Source of the DNA: JBDGPU01 sp042219525
GTDB lineage: Archaea; Halobacteriota; Halobacteria; Halobacteriales; Haloferacaceae
Length of the DNA stretch: 64,000 bases
Reading direction: 5' to 3'
Assembly: GCA_042219525.1 (NCBI GenBank)
Contig: JBDGPU010000069.1
Coordinates: 1 to 64,000 of the forward strand
Below the pieces are notes generated by a model. The model did no database searches and was not told where the DNA came from. It was given only the letters and a program-made list of their open reading frames with translations. The translations under genes were made by a program, and so were the position numbers. Shown here one piece after another: positions 51,962 to 59,175 of this stretch (positions within the stretch are counted from its first letter, which is position 1; each line of letters opens with the position of its first letter).

Positions 51962-52023
51962 ACCGGCAAATATCCCAACGTGCGGTACGGGAAGCCTCGC
52001 CGTTTACGGCGAGGAGGATGTCA
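51850..52023 (+). ncRNA. Candidate omega RNA (reRNA) and right end
   Basis: In TnpB elements the guide RNA is encoded at the 3' end of tnpB running into the right end, with the guide taken from the flank. Here the tail of tnpB, the sequence gaccggcaaatatcccaacg and the terminal hairpin at 51995-52014 fit that layout. The guide would begin near 52024 (ccggaaccc). The 5' border is a guess; no transcript evidence exists. Confidence 0.5.
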
Positions 52024-52062
52024 CCCGGAACCCTTAGAAGGAGCGGCGTTCGAATTCGGTGT

Positions 52063-52599
52063 ATGCGACTGTTCCGGTCGGACGACCTCCTGGGCATCGC
52101 CCGGGAGACGATGGAGTTCGTCCTCGAGGCGGCCGAGGAGACCCATCCCAACGAGTACATGGGCTTCCTCCGGGCCGAGGACGCGCGGAAGCTCGGGCTC
52201 GACCGGACCGGGCAGGTCATCACGGACGTGCTCGTCATCCCGGGGACCGTCTCGGACCCGACGAGCGCGACAGTCAGATCCGACATGAAGCCGAACGACA
52301 TGCGGTCGGTGGGGTCGGTACACTCCCACCCGAACGGCGTGTTACGCCCCAGCGACGCCGACCTGGACACCTTCGGCCAGGGCGAGGTGCACATCATCGT
52401 CGGGGCCCCGTACGGCTGGGGCGACTGGAAGGTGTTCGACAACGCGGGCGAGCAACGGACCCTCGAAGTGCTCGACGTCGAGGTTCCGGACGACCACTTC
52501 TTCGATTTCACGCAGGCGGACATCGACGCCGAGCTGGCGGCCGAGGAGGCGGAGGCAGCGGACCAGGAACGCAGCGGCTTCCTCTCGTGGCTCAGATGA
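52063..52599 (+). CDS. JAMM/MPN+ metalloprotease-like protein
   Basis: A 178-residue protein of the JAB1/MPN family. The zinc site is complete: an N-terminal Glu in EETHPNEYMGFL and the HSHPNGVLRPSDADLDTF box (HxH...S/D). Archaeal JAMM enzymes remove SAMP ubiquitin-like proteins (HvJAMM1 type); this one could, but its assignment to that group is not certain. The start at 52063 lies about 27 bases after a TATA-like cttaga that is only about 8 bases past the TnpB element. It overlaps the next gene by 4 bases. Confidence 0.9.
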   Translation: MRLFRSDDLLGIARETMEFVLEAAEETHPNEYMGFLRAEDARKLGLDRTGQVITDVLVIPGTVSDPTSATVRSDMKPNDMRSVGSVHSHPNGVLRPSDADLDTFGQGEVHIIVGAPYGWGDWKVFDNAGEQRTLEVLDVEVPDDHFFDFTQADIDAELAAEEAEAADQERSGFLSWLR

Positions 52600-53033
52600 C
52601 GCGGGTCGTCGCGCAGGGGACGTTCGACCTCCTCCACCCCGGCCACGTGCACTACCTCTCGGACGCGGCGACGTACGGTGACGAGCTCCACGTCATCGTC
52701 GCCCGCTCGGCCAACGTTACCCATAAGGACCCGCCGATCCTCTGTGATCGCCAGCGACGGGACATGGTCGCCGCCCTCGACGTCGTCGACGAGGCGCGGC
52801 TGGGCCACGAGTCGGACATCTTCGTGCCCATCGAGGAGATCAGCCCCGACGTGATCGTCCTCGGCTACGACCAGCATCACGACGAAGACGCCATCGCGGG
52901 CGCGCTCGCCGAGCGTGGCATCGACTGCCGCGTCGAGCGCGCCAGCGGGCGCGAGAAGCGATACGATGACGAACTCCTCTCGACCGGCGCTATCGTCGAC
53001 CGCGTACTCGACGAACGGTGCGACGAGACCTGA
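52596..53033 (+). CDS. ribL: Archaeal FAD synthase (RibL)
   Basis: A 145-residue nucleotidyltransferase. The HIGH-type motif is VVAQGTFDLLHPGHVHYL, and further conserved parts are IVARSANVTHKDPPILCDRQ and VIVLGYDQHHDE. Archaeal RibL joins FMN and ATP (or CTP) to give FAD. Its ATG overlaps the TGA of the JAMM gene, so the two are coupled. A glycerol-3-phosphate cytidylyltransferase identity is less likely in an archaeon. Confidence 0.9.
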   Translation: MTRVVAQGTFDLLHPGHVHYLSDAATYGDELHVIVARSANVTHKDPPILCDRQRRDMVAALDVVDEARLGHESDIFVPIEEISPDVIVLGYDQHHDEDAIAGALAERGIDCRVERASGREKRYDDELLSTGAIVDRVLDERCDET

Positions 53034-53064
53034 TGACTCGTCGGAACCGCTCGGTGAGCGATGG

Positions 53065-53430
53065 TTAGTACAGGAGCTCGTAGAAGACGAGAAGCACCGT
53101 CACGCCGACGAGTCCGTACACGATGAAGTCGATCGATCGCGGGATCATGTCGCCCGTGATCAGGACGATACCGAGCAACGGGAGGGTAATCGCTTTGACG
53201 AGGAGCCGAAATTCGATCTCGGACACGTAGCCGAGCGCGAGGACGCCGAGTAGCCCCGCGAGGAACACAACGGTGAGGATCGCAGCGCTTCCACCGCCGT
53301 AGCTGATGACCCACACGGCGGTGAAAAACAGCAGAATCGTCGCCAGCAGCCCGACGATCTTGCTCACGCTGCCGAACAGGAAATCCCAGGAGCCCTCTTC
53401 GAGGATGACCGCCGGTCGGGGCGCGTCCAT
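53065..53430 (-). CDS. Hypothetical membrane protein (121 aa)
   Basis: A 121-residue protein with four hydrophobic helices (VGLLATILLFFTAVWVISY, AAILTVVFLAGLLGVLALGY, LLVKAITLPLLGIVLITGDM, FIVYGLVGVTVLLVFYELL). Starts MDAPRPAVILEEGSWDFLFG. It converges with ribL, separated by 31 bases. I recognise no family and see no functional motif. The 340-base space upstream to ctaB holds a 23-bp minisatellite. Confidence 0.72.
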   Translation of the reverse strand: MDAPRPAVILEEGSWDFLFGSVSKIVGLLATILLFFTAVWVISYGGGSAAILTVVFLAGLLGVLALGYVSEIEFRLLVKAITLPLLGIVLITGDMIPRSIDFIVYGLVGVTVLLVFYELLY

Positions 53431-53534
53431 GGTGGGTATCCACGGAGGGTCCGTAAATGTCTTCGGTGTGATGTAATTCGGGTGTGAATCGAACTGGGTA
53501 CGGTTCACGCGAGGCGAAGATACCGAGCACTCCC

Positions 53535-53626
53535 CGGCAACGTCACCGGGCGCTCCTCGGCAACGTCACCGAACGCTTCCCGGCAACGTCACCGGGCACT
53601 CCCCGGCAACGTCGCCGAGCACTCCC
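53535..53626. repeat. Minisatellite, 23-bp unit x4
   Basis: Four 23-bp units with core cggcaacgtcaccgggc at 53535, 53558, 53581 and 53604, flanked by partial copies on both sides (53520-53534 and 53627-53637), with a few substitutions between units. It occupies the divergent space (53431-53770) between a small membrane protein gene and ctaB. Apart from the ctaB promoter near 53741-53750, I see nothing else in that space. Confidence 0.92.
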
Positions 53627-53770
53627 CGGCAACACGTCCTTCGACCGGGCCTGAGCGTCGAGTGTGACACCCTGGTTGAACGCCGCAACGTCCATCGTCC
53701 TCTCCCGTGGATTCCCAGCGTCCGAAAACGAAACGCGGAACCTATATGCGGGTAACCCAAACCCTGACGC

Positions 53771-55168
53771 GTGAACGTCCCCGATCGCTTCCCCGGCTAT
53801 CTCGCCGCCACCGCGATGGGTGTCTACCTTCTCCTTATCGTCGGGGCGGCGACGGCCGTCACCGACGCTGCGGCGACATGTACCGCGTGGCCCGCCTGCG
53901 GGAACGGCTACGCGCTGCCGGCGAGCACGCTCGGGTGGGTCGCCTTCGGCCACCGAGTCGCCGCCGTCGTCGTCGGGCTGCTCGTCGTCGCGACGACCGT
54001 GCTGGCGTGGCGGCGCGGGGAATCGCGTCGGGTTCGCTACGCGCTCCTCGCCGCGATACTCCTGTACCCCGCACAGGCCGGCCTCGGCGCCTTCGTCGCC
54101 ACGGTCGGCGCCTCCCCACGAACCTCCGCGGTCCACCTCGCGGCCGGGATCGCGATCTTCGCCGCCGAGCTCGCGGCGCTCGGCTGGTGGCTGGAAGCCG
54201 AGACGGGGTCCCCCGACGACGTCCCGGACGGCGAGCCAACGATGGACGAGGACCTCTCGCCGGCAACGTCCACGGGAACGGTGCCTGACGCGTTCGTCCC
54301 GCGACTGCAGGCAACTGTCGCCGCCTACTGGCGGATGATGAAGCCGCGGCTGATGTGGCTGCTCTGCCTCGTCGCCGCGGCGGCGATGGCGCTCGCCGGC
54401 GGGCCGGCCTTCACCGTGGAGACCGTTGCGACGACGCTGCTCGCCGGCTGCCTGTCGATCGGCGCATCGGGCACGTTCAATCACGTGCTCGAACGCGACG
54501 TCGACCGGCGCATGCAACGGACCAGCGACCGCCCGCTCGCAGTCGACCTGGTTCCGGTGCGAAACGCTGTCGCATTCGGCCTGCTGCTGACGGCGGTCTC
54601 CGTCGGCCTCTTCTGGTCGATCAATTTCCTCGCCGCGGTGCTCGGGGCGACGGCGATAGCCTTCTACAGCATCGTCTACACGCTCGTGCTGAAGCCGAAC
54701 ACGGTCCAGAACACCGTCCTGGGCGGCGCCGCAGGCGCGTTGCCAGCGCTCATCGGGTGGGCGGCCGTGACAGGCGACATCGGCGTCGGGGGGCTGCTCC
54801 TCGCGACGCTCATCTTCCTGTGGACGCCCGCGCACTTCTACAACCTCGCGCTGGCGTACAAGGACGACTACGAGCGCGGCGGCTTCCCGATGATGCCGGT
54901 CGTGCGCGGTGAGACGACGACGCGCCGGCACATCCTCTGGTACCTCGGGGCCACGCTCGTGGCTGCCGCGGTGCTGGCGGCGGTGTCGGACGCGCTGGGC
55001 GTCCTCTACGTCGTCGTCGGCGTCGGGCTCGGGGCAGTGTTCCTCTGGGCCGTCGTACAGCTCCACTACGAACGCACCGAATCCGCGGCCTTCAGGGCGT
55101 TCCAAGCGTCGAACGCGTACCTGGGGCTGCTGCTACTCGCCGTCGTCTTCGACTCCGTCCTCCTATGA
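53771..55168 (+). CDS. ctaB: Heme o synthase (CtaB) with CtaA-like N-terminal half
   Basis: A 465-residue protein. Residues of about 180-465 are protoheme IX farnesyltransferase, with RMMKPRLMWLL, GTFNHVLERDVDRRMQRTSD (the DxxxD prenyl-binding motif), AIAFYSIVYTLVLKPNT and LIFLWTPAHFYNLALAYKDD. Residues 1-145 have four helices resembling half of CtaA (heme a synthase): TCTAWPACGNGYALP, GWVAFGHRVAAVVVG, YPAQAGLGAFVATVG and AVHLAAGIAIF with its His. Such N-terminal extension is known in haloarchaea. GTG start at 53771, leaderless after a TATA-like ctatatg. It serves terminal oxidase assembly. Confidence 0.93.
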   Translation: MNVPDRFPGYLAATAMGVYLLLIVGAATAVTDAAATCTAWPACGNGYALPASTLGWVAFGHRVAAVVVGLLVVATTVLAWRRGESRRVRYALLAAILLYPAQAGLGAFVATVGASPRTSAVHLAAGIAIFAAELAALGWWLEAETGSPDDVPDGEPTMDEDLSPATSTGTVPDAFVPRLQATVAAYWRMMKPRLMWLLCLVAAAAMALAGGPAFTVETVATTLLAGCLSIGASGTFNHVLERDVDRRMQRTSDRPLAVDLVPVRNAVAFGLLLTAVSVGLFWSINFLAAVLGATAIAFYSIVYTLVLKPNTVQNTVLGGAAGALPALIGWAAVTGDIGVGGLLLATLIFLWTPAHFYNLALAYKDDYERGGFPMMPVVRGETTTRRHILWYLGATLVAAAVLAAVSDALGVLYVVVGVGLGAVFLWAVVQLHYERTESAAFRAFQASNAYLGLLLLAVVFDSVLL

Positions 55169-55836
55169 CACAGCTCACCACCCGATTCGACCAGCTTCGA
55201 CGCGTGTCGGTCGACCGAACGACGGTCGGCTGGGTCGCGTTCCTGTTGAACCTGCAGCTGCTCGCCGTCGTCTCCTACTTCCTGTTCACCGAGGCGGGGA
55301 TGGGCGAGCCACGGTACGTAGTTTACGGGCTGCTCTGGCTGAACGTCGCCGTATTGGTGCTCTGGCGCGTGGACCCCCCGAGCGCGTCGTTCCGGGAGCG
55401 ACGGCGCGCGGTCGCCATCGCGACGGTGTATTTCGGGGTCGTCGCCATGGCCGGCAGTCTGATCAACGCCGGCTCGCCGGAGTTCGAGATCGCCTATCGT
55501 ATCGCGCTGCTGCCCCCCGGCTGGGGGCCTGCCTTCGTGTTCGCCAGCCCGTGGATTCAGCTGGTGGTCAAGCCCGCGTACCTGCTGGGGTACGTCGCGC
55601 TGTCGTACCTGGTGTACAACGCCGTCCTGACCGCGTCGCGGTCGGCCGCCATGAGCGTGGTGGGCATCTTCTCGTGCGTCTCCTGTACGTGGCCGGTCGT
55701 CGCCGGCCTCGCGACGACTGTCCTCGGCGGCGGCACGTTCCTGACTGCCCTGGCGGTCAACAACTCCTACGACCTCTCGACGGTAGTCTTCCTGATCACG
55801 GTTGCATTGCTCTACTGGCGTCCCGGCTTCCGCTGA
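55165..55836 (+). CDS. Hypothetical membrane protein (DUF7546-like) coupled to ctaB
   Basis: A 223-residue protein with six to seven helices, starting MTQLTTRFDQLRRVSV. Within helix 5 or 6 lies FSCVSCTWPVVAGLATTVL, which carries a CxxC in a membrane segment, suggestive of thiol or metal handling. It overlaps ctaB by 4 bases. I associate it with haloarchaeal DUF7546, known from oxidase gene neighbourhoods. A role in heme or copper delivery is plausible but not shown. Confidence 0.8.
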   Translation: MTQLTTRFDQLRRVSVDRTTVGWVAFLLNLQLLAVVSYFLFTEAGMGEPRYVVYGLLWLNVAVLVLWRVDPPSASFRERRRAVAIATVYFGVVAMAGSLINAGSPEFEIAYRIALLPPGWGPAFVFASPWIQLVVKPAYLLGYVALSYLVYNAVLTASRSAAMSVVGIFSCVSCTWPVVAGLATTVLGGGTFLTALAVNNSYDLSTVVFLITVALLYWRPGFR

Positions 55837-55864
55837 CTCAGGGATTCAGTCGGGCGTTGCCACC

Positions 55865-56254
55865 TTAGCAGGCGGACTCCGACTCGCTCTCGGCGGGCTG
55901 CAGGTGCGTCTGCCCCCACTCCTGGAGCGCTTCGATCACCGGCTCCAGCGACCGGCCTCGCTCGGTGAGGGAGTATTCGACGGCGACGGGTTTCTCGTTC
56001 ACGACCTCGCGGTCGACGAGGTCTTTCTCCTCTAAGTCGTCGAGACTCTCCGACAACATCTTGTTCGTGATGGCGCCGACAGCGTCGCTCAGCTCGTTAA
56101 ATCGCATGGCCCCGTCCTGTAGCAGGCGATGGATGATGACCGGGTGCCACTTGTTCCCCACGACGTCCATCGCGCAGGTGATCGCACACCAGTCGTCGCC
56201 CGCACACCACACCGCCAGACACTCGTCCGCCGGAACGTCGGTCGCGTCGTTCAT
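55865..56254 (-). CDS. HxlR-family winged-helix regulator with Cys cluster
   Basis: A 129-residue HxlR (MarR-like) regulator: VVGNKWHPVIIHRLLQDGAM, RFNELSDAVGAITNKMLSES, LTERGRSLEPVIEALQEWG. The N terminus has four Cys (ECLAVWCAGDDWCAITCAM) and the C terminus another (ESAC). Several HxlR proteins are thiol sensors of electrophiles or disulfide stress, so a redox sensor is likely. It is divergent from the SelW-like/glutaredoxin genes, with three palindromes in the shared space. Confidence 0.9.
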   Translation of the reverse strand: MNDATDVPADECLAVWCAGDDWCAITCAMDVVGNKWHPVIIHRLLQDGAMRFNELSDAVGAITNKMLSESLDDLEEKDLVDREVVNEKPVAVEYSLTERGRSLEPVIEALQEWGQTHLQPAESESESAC

Positions 56255-56295
56255 GCCCGTCCCTCGTGTCGCCGGACGGAAGTAAGTACCTCACG

Positions 56296-56347
56296 GATAC
56301 GTGGTATCAAGTCGAAACCGCAGTTTCGCCGGCGAAACCTCGTTTCG
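56296..56347. promoter_or_regulatory. Three palindromes in the HxlR/SelW divergent promoter
   Basis: Perfect inverted repeats stand in a row: GATACGTGGTATC (56296-56308), CGAAACCGCAGTTTCG (56313-56328) and CGAAACCTCGTTTCG (56333-56347). The last two share the arms CGAAAC/GTTTCG and are spaced 20 bases apart, about two helical turns. They lie between the divergent starts at 56254 and 56398 and upstream of a TATA-like gatatttta (about 56360-56368). They are strong candidate operators for the HxlR regulator. Confidence 0.7.
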
Positions 56348-56397
56348 TGAAAGGTACCTGATATTTTATCCCGGGGGAGCCCGTCCGTCCTATTGCA

Positions 56398-56646
56398 ATG
56401 ACCGAAGTCAACATCGAATACTGTGTGCCGTGTGGCCTCCTCGAATACGCCGTCGATACCCAGGAGGCGCTCTTAGAAGAGTTCGGCCGAGACCTCGACG
56501 GGGTTCGTCTCGAGCCAGGTCACGGCGGCGTCTTCAAGGTGTCCGCGGACGGAGACGTGGTCTGGGACAAAGACGAGCAGGGCGGCGAACTCGACCTCGC
56601 GGCCGTTACCGAGTCGGTTCGCGAGCGAGTTGAAGTGGAGGCGTAA
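56398..56646 (+). CDS. SelW/Rdx-family thioredoxin-like protein
   Basis: An 82-residue Rdx (SelT/SelW/SelH-like) protein with the CxxC motif at YCVPCGLLEYAVD (Cys9 and Cys12) and the GVFKVSADGDVVWDKDEQGG strand-turn typical of the family. Members are thiol oxidoreductases binding glutathione-like thiols. First gene of the thiol-redox group after three palindromes and a TATA-like element about 30 bases upstream. It is followed 2 bases later by a glutaredoxin-like gene. A paralogue lies at 57760. Confidence 0.9.
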   Translation: MTEVNIEYCVPCGLLEYAVDTQEALLEEFGRDLDGVRLEPGHGGVFKVSADGDVVWDKDEQGGELDLAAVTESVRERVEVEA

Positions 56647-56648
56647 CG

Positions 56649-56903
56649 GTGCTGGAGCTGTATCAGGCGGAGGGATGCCAGTACTCGCAGAAGGCCCGGC
56701 AGACGATGACGGACCTCGGGCTCTCGTACGTCACCCACAACCCGCGGTCTGCGGCCGGTGAGACGCGGAACGAGCAAACCCACGAGCAGCTGCAAGCGCT
56801 CGGCGGTACGGACCAGATTCCGTTCCTCGTCGACCACGAGCGTGGCGTGACCCTGTACGAATCGGACGACATCGTCGACTACCTGGAGGAACACCACGCG
56901 TGA
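56649..56903 (+). CDS. Monothiol glutaredoxin/GST-N-like protein
   Basis: An 84-residue glutaredoxin-fold protein: LELYQAEGCQYSQKARQTM with CxxS in place of CxxC, a TDQIPFLVDHERGVTLYESD segment containing the cis-Pro and the ESDDIVDYLEEHH helix. The monothiol site suggests glutaredoxin or GST-N-like chemistry with gamma-glutamylcysteine. A GTG at 56649 is the likely start, 2 bases after the SelW-like stop. It overlaps the next gene by 4 bases. Confidence 0.88.
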   Translation: MLELYQAEGCQYSQKARQTMTDLGLSYVTHNPRSAAGETRNEQTHEQLQALGGTDQIPFLVDHERGVTLYESDDIVDYLEEHHA

Positions 56904-57106
56904 CGGACCCAGTCGAAGAAGACTGTCCCGTGTGTAACTCCTCCGAATCGGCCAAAGAGCAGTTCGCGGCCGCCAAGGTGGCGGAACACATCGACGAGAA
57001 GGCCACTCGCGAGGACGCACATCAGCAGTGGGTCGACGAGCACACCGACGACGGTACAGTCGCGGAGATCCAGGACGCGCTCGACGACGGGAGCCCCCGG
57101 AGATAA
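56900..57106 (+). CDS. Small CxxC protein in the redox cluster (68 aa)
   Basis: A 68-residue protein starting VTDPVEEDCPVCNSSESAKE (GTG start), with one CPVC pair near the N terminus, then an acidic helix (AAKVAEHIDEKATREDAHQQ, WVDEHTDDGTVAEIQDALDD). The pair could bind zinc in a dimer or take part in thiol exchange. Its GTGA start overlaps the glutaredoxin-like stop, so it is cotranslated. I recognise no named family. Confidence 0.75.
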   Translation: MTDPVEEDCPVCNSSESAKEQFAAAKVAEHIDEKATREDAHQQWVDEHTDDGTVAEIQDALDDGSPRR

Positions 57107-57180
57107 CCCCGTCCAGTGGGCCTGCTGTCCGTGCGACCGATCCGATCGTCGTCGACCACCCCATCCATGAGTGATACAGC

Positions 57181-57708
57181 ATGAGTTCGGAAACGGAGAC
57201 GTCCCCCTTGGCGCGCGTGGCCGGGTGGGACGAAACCTGGGCACTCGCGGTCGTCTTCGGCGTCGCCTCCGTGCCCTGGACGTACGCCTTCGTCGTCGGC
57301 CTGCACGTCCCGCTGTGGCCCTCGTTCATCGCCTCCGCGACGTACTACGCGGCTGGTGGCGGTCTCGACGGCCTGATCCGGGGCTACGCGAGCAACCTCG
57401 CCGGCATCCTCTACGCGGCGGCGACGCTGCTGGTCGTGAACGCCGCCCTCGGCGGCGGGCCGCTCGCACTCAGCGTCGTCGTCGGCGCGTTCATGCTCCT
57501 GGCGAGCCTCCACAGGTTCGTCCCGCTGCTCTCGTTCACGCCGGGCGGGTTCTTCGGCTACGCGACCATGTTCAGCGTCCACGCCGCCGACGCGACGGCG
57601 GCCGGCGTCCCCGGATTGGCCGGCGAGACGCTCGCAGCCGTCCTCTCGATGGTGCTCGGCGCACTCATCGGCCTCGCTACCGACGAAGTGAGTTCGGCAC
57701 TCGAGTGA
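57181..57708 (+). CDS. DUF1097-type membrane protein
   Basis: A 175-residue protein with five to six helices (WALAVVFGVASVPWTYAFVV, LWPSFIASATYYAAGGGLDG, AGILYAAATLLVVNAALGGG, LAAVLSMVLGALIGLAT), matching the DUF1097 inner-membrane family. The GGLDGLIRGYASNLAGIL segment corresponds to the family's conserved loop. It lies 74 bases after the CxxC protein and 51 bases before the second SelW-like gene, so it may share their regulation. Transport function is unproven. Confidence 0.82.
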   Translation: MSSETETSPLARVAGWDETWALAVVFGVASVPWTYAFVVGLHVPLWPSFIASATYYAAGGGLDGLIRGYASNLAGILYAAATLLVVNAALGGGPLALSVVVGAFMLLASLHRFVPLLSFTPGGFFGYATMFSVHAADATAAGVPGLAGETLAAVLSMVLGALIGLATDEVSSALE

Positions 57709-57759
57709 TCAGGTGCCGGGAGACCGCCGTTTAACTGGCGCGAGTCCGAAGAACCGTGC

Positions 57760-58002
57760 ATGACACGCGTCGAAGTCGAGTACTGCGTCCCGTGCGGCAT
57801 GTTGAACCACGCTCAAGACGTCGCGGGTGCCCTTCTACAGCAGTTCGGCGAGGAAATCGACGAAGTCTCGCTGGTGACCGGCGACAACGGCGTCTTCATC
57901 GTTCGCGCCGACGGCGAGAAGGTGTTCGATAAAACCGAAGACGAGTTCGACATCGACGCCATCGTCCGATCGATCCGTCCGTACGTTGGCGCGTCAGCGT
58001 AA
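57760..58002 (+). CDS. SelW/Rdx-family protein, second copy
   Basis: An 80-residue Rdx protein with CVPC in EYCVPCGMLNHAQDV and GVFIVRADGEKVFDKTEDEF. It is clearly paralogous to the protein at 56398 (same CVPCG, same spacing to the GVF motif) but diverged by about half. Its last codons (gttggcgcgtcagcgtaa) resemble the 24-bp tandem repeat that begins at its stop codon, so the repeat appears to have grown out of the gene end. Confidence 0.9.
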   Translation: MTRVEVEYCVPCGMLNHAQDVAGALLQQFGEEIDEVSLVTGDNGVFIVRADGEKVFDKTEDEFDIDAIVRSIRPYVGASA

Positions 58003-58094
58003 TCACGGGTTGGCACGTCGGCGTAATCACGGGTTGGCACGTCGGCGTAATCACGGGTTGGCACGTCGGCGTAATCACGGGTTGGCACGTCGGC
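57999..58094. repeat. Minisatellite, 24-bp unit x4, overlapping a stop codon
   Basis: Four near-perfect units with core gtaatcacgggttggcac at 57999, 58023, 58047 and 58071, then a degraded copy to about 58118. The first unit contains the TAA of the second SelW-like gene (58000-58002), and the last 18 bases of that gene are a diverged half-unit. 24 is divisible by three, so expansion or contraction would leave the protein end unchanged. No spacers, hence not a CRISPR. Confidence 0.93.
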
Positions 58095-58143
58095 GAAGGT
58101 CCGAGTTGGCGCTATCGCCGCCGGCGGAACCGGATGCGACTGT

Positions 58144-58782
58144 TTAGGGATCGCCGAGTCGACAGAGCAGGAAGGGCCATTCTCCATCGCTCAGGCTGTC
58201 ATCGGACATCCACTCCTCGACGATACTGAAGCCGGCGTCGTGGAGGTACTCCTTCGTCGTCGCCAGCGACGGGAAGCTCCAGTGCATCGCGGCGCCGGCG
58301 TCGAGCCAGTCCGGATTCGTGCCCTCCCAGTGCTCTCCGCCGACGGACGCAAGTAGCCAGCCGTCGGGTCTGAGGACGCGAGCGAACTCCCGATAGAGCG
58401 CTTCGTGTTGTTCGAACGGGACGTGAATCGTCGAGTGGAAGGCCGTGACGGCGTCCATCGTGGCCGAGTCGACGGGAAGCGCCGTGATGTCGCCCTGCAA
58501 GACGGGCCCACGCTCGGTGGCCATTCCCAATTGCTCGGCTGAGAAGTCAACGCCCACCGCGTCGACCGGCGACTCCTGGAAGGCCGCTAATACCGGTGTT
58601 CCGGCGCCGCAGCCAGCGTCGAGGACTCGCGGGCGGTCGGCCGCGTCGTCCGCGAGCCGACCCTGAAGGGCGCGGAAGGCCGCCTGCTCGCCTGCGCTCG
58701 GGCTTCGGTCCGCGGCGTAGGCGTCAGCGAGGTCGTCGTACCCCCGGCGGATCGCCCTTCGGCGGTCGGTCTCGTCGGACAT
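58144..58782 (-). CDS. SAM-dependent class I methyltransferase
   Basis: A 212-residue methyltransferase. Motif I is VLDAGCGAGTPVLAAF (about residue 52), followed by VGVDFSAEQLGMA, GDITALPVDSATMDAVTAFH and VLRPDGWLLASVGGEHW. The substrate is not evident. The N terminus MSDETDRRRAIRRGYDDLAD places the start at 58782. It converges with the repeat after the SelW-like gene; a single gene. Confidence 0.92.
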   Translation of the reverse strand: MSDETDRRRAIRRGYDDLADAYAADRSPSAGEQAAFRALQGRLADDAADRPRVLDAGCGAGTPVLAAFQESPVDAVGVDFSAEQLGMATERGPVLQGDITALPVDSATMDAVTAFHSTIHVPFEQHEALYREFARVLRPDGWLLASVGGEHWEGTNPDWLDAGAAMHWSFPSLATTKEYLHDAGFSIVEEWMSDDSLSDGEWPFLLCRLGDP

Positions 58783-58945
58783 GCCAGCACGATAGCCAGT
58801 GATCGGCAAGTGTGTTTGGGTGGCTCGTGGATCGGTGGCAATCACCTCGCTATCCCCCGAGAGTCGACGATTATGCGAGCGGGCCGGGGAACGGCCCGGA
58901 GAAGGGTGTTATCGGGAATCGGTCCGAAGAAGGGGTCGGCGGCGA

Positions 58946-59062
58946 CTACTCCTCACTACGGTCCCGGAGCTTCAAGAGACGCTCGTCGACCGTGTTGAGG
59001 GCCTCGCGGACCTCGTCCAGTGCGCTGTCCACGCCTTCGAAGCGATCTCTGTCGTCGGACAT
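58946..59062 (-). CDS. Small acidic helical protein (38 aa)
   Basis: ATG at 59062 to TAG at 58946-58948. The protein MSDDRDRFEGVDSALDEVRE... continues ALNTVDERLLKLRDRSEE, with a heptad-like Leu/Val pattern suggesting a short coiled coil. Codons are haloarchaeal in style. I see no clear TATA box. It lies in the 390-base interval between the methyltransferase and the MBL-like gene, which otherwise shows nothing I can support. Confidence 0.55.
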   Translation of the reverse strand: MSDDRDRFEGVDSALDEVREALNTVDERLLKLRDRSEE

Positions 59063-59175
59063 CGTGAGAGGGTGCGCCCGACGAGCCTGTCACGCTGGGG
59101 TCCGTCGGCGTATCAGGACCGCTCCGATGGGCGGACAGTGTCCGTGTTTAAGTATCGATAGCCCCGAATTCAGTC

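Larger units (their letters stand above)
50540..52023 (+). mobile_element. TnpB-only IS605/IS1341-type element
   Basis: The candidate left end carries three hairpins: cgccgtttacggcg (50540-50553), cgagagcgaagctctcg (about 50559-50575) and the 20-base palindrome ccagaacgcgcgcgttctgg (50583-50602). The right end carries the 8-bp stem hairpin cctcgccgtttacggcgagg (51995-52014), followed by aggatgtcac. Both ends share CCGTTTACGG. There is no tnpA. The exact boundaries are inferred. The element sits between the DHH gene promoter (50466-50485) and the JAMM gene promoter (52031-52038) without destroying either. Confidence 0.75.

Noticed and set aside
57999..58118. Possible CRISPR array
   Set aside because: Units are directly adjacent with no spacers, and no cas genes are near. 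It is a simple tandem repeat.
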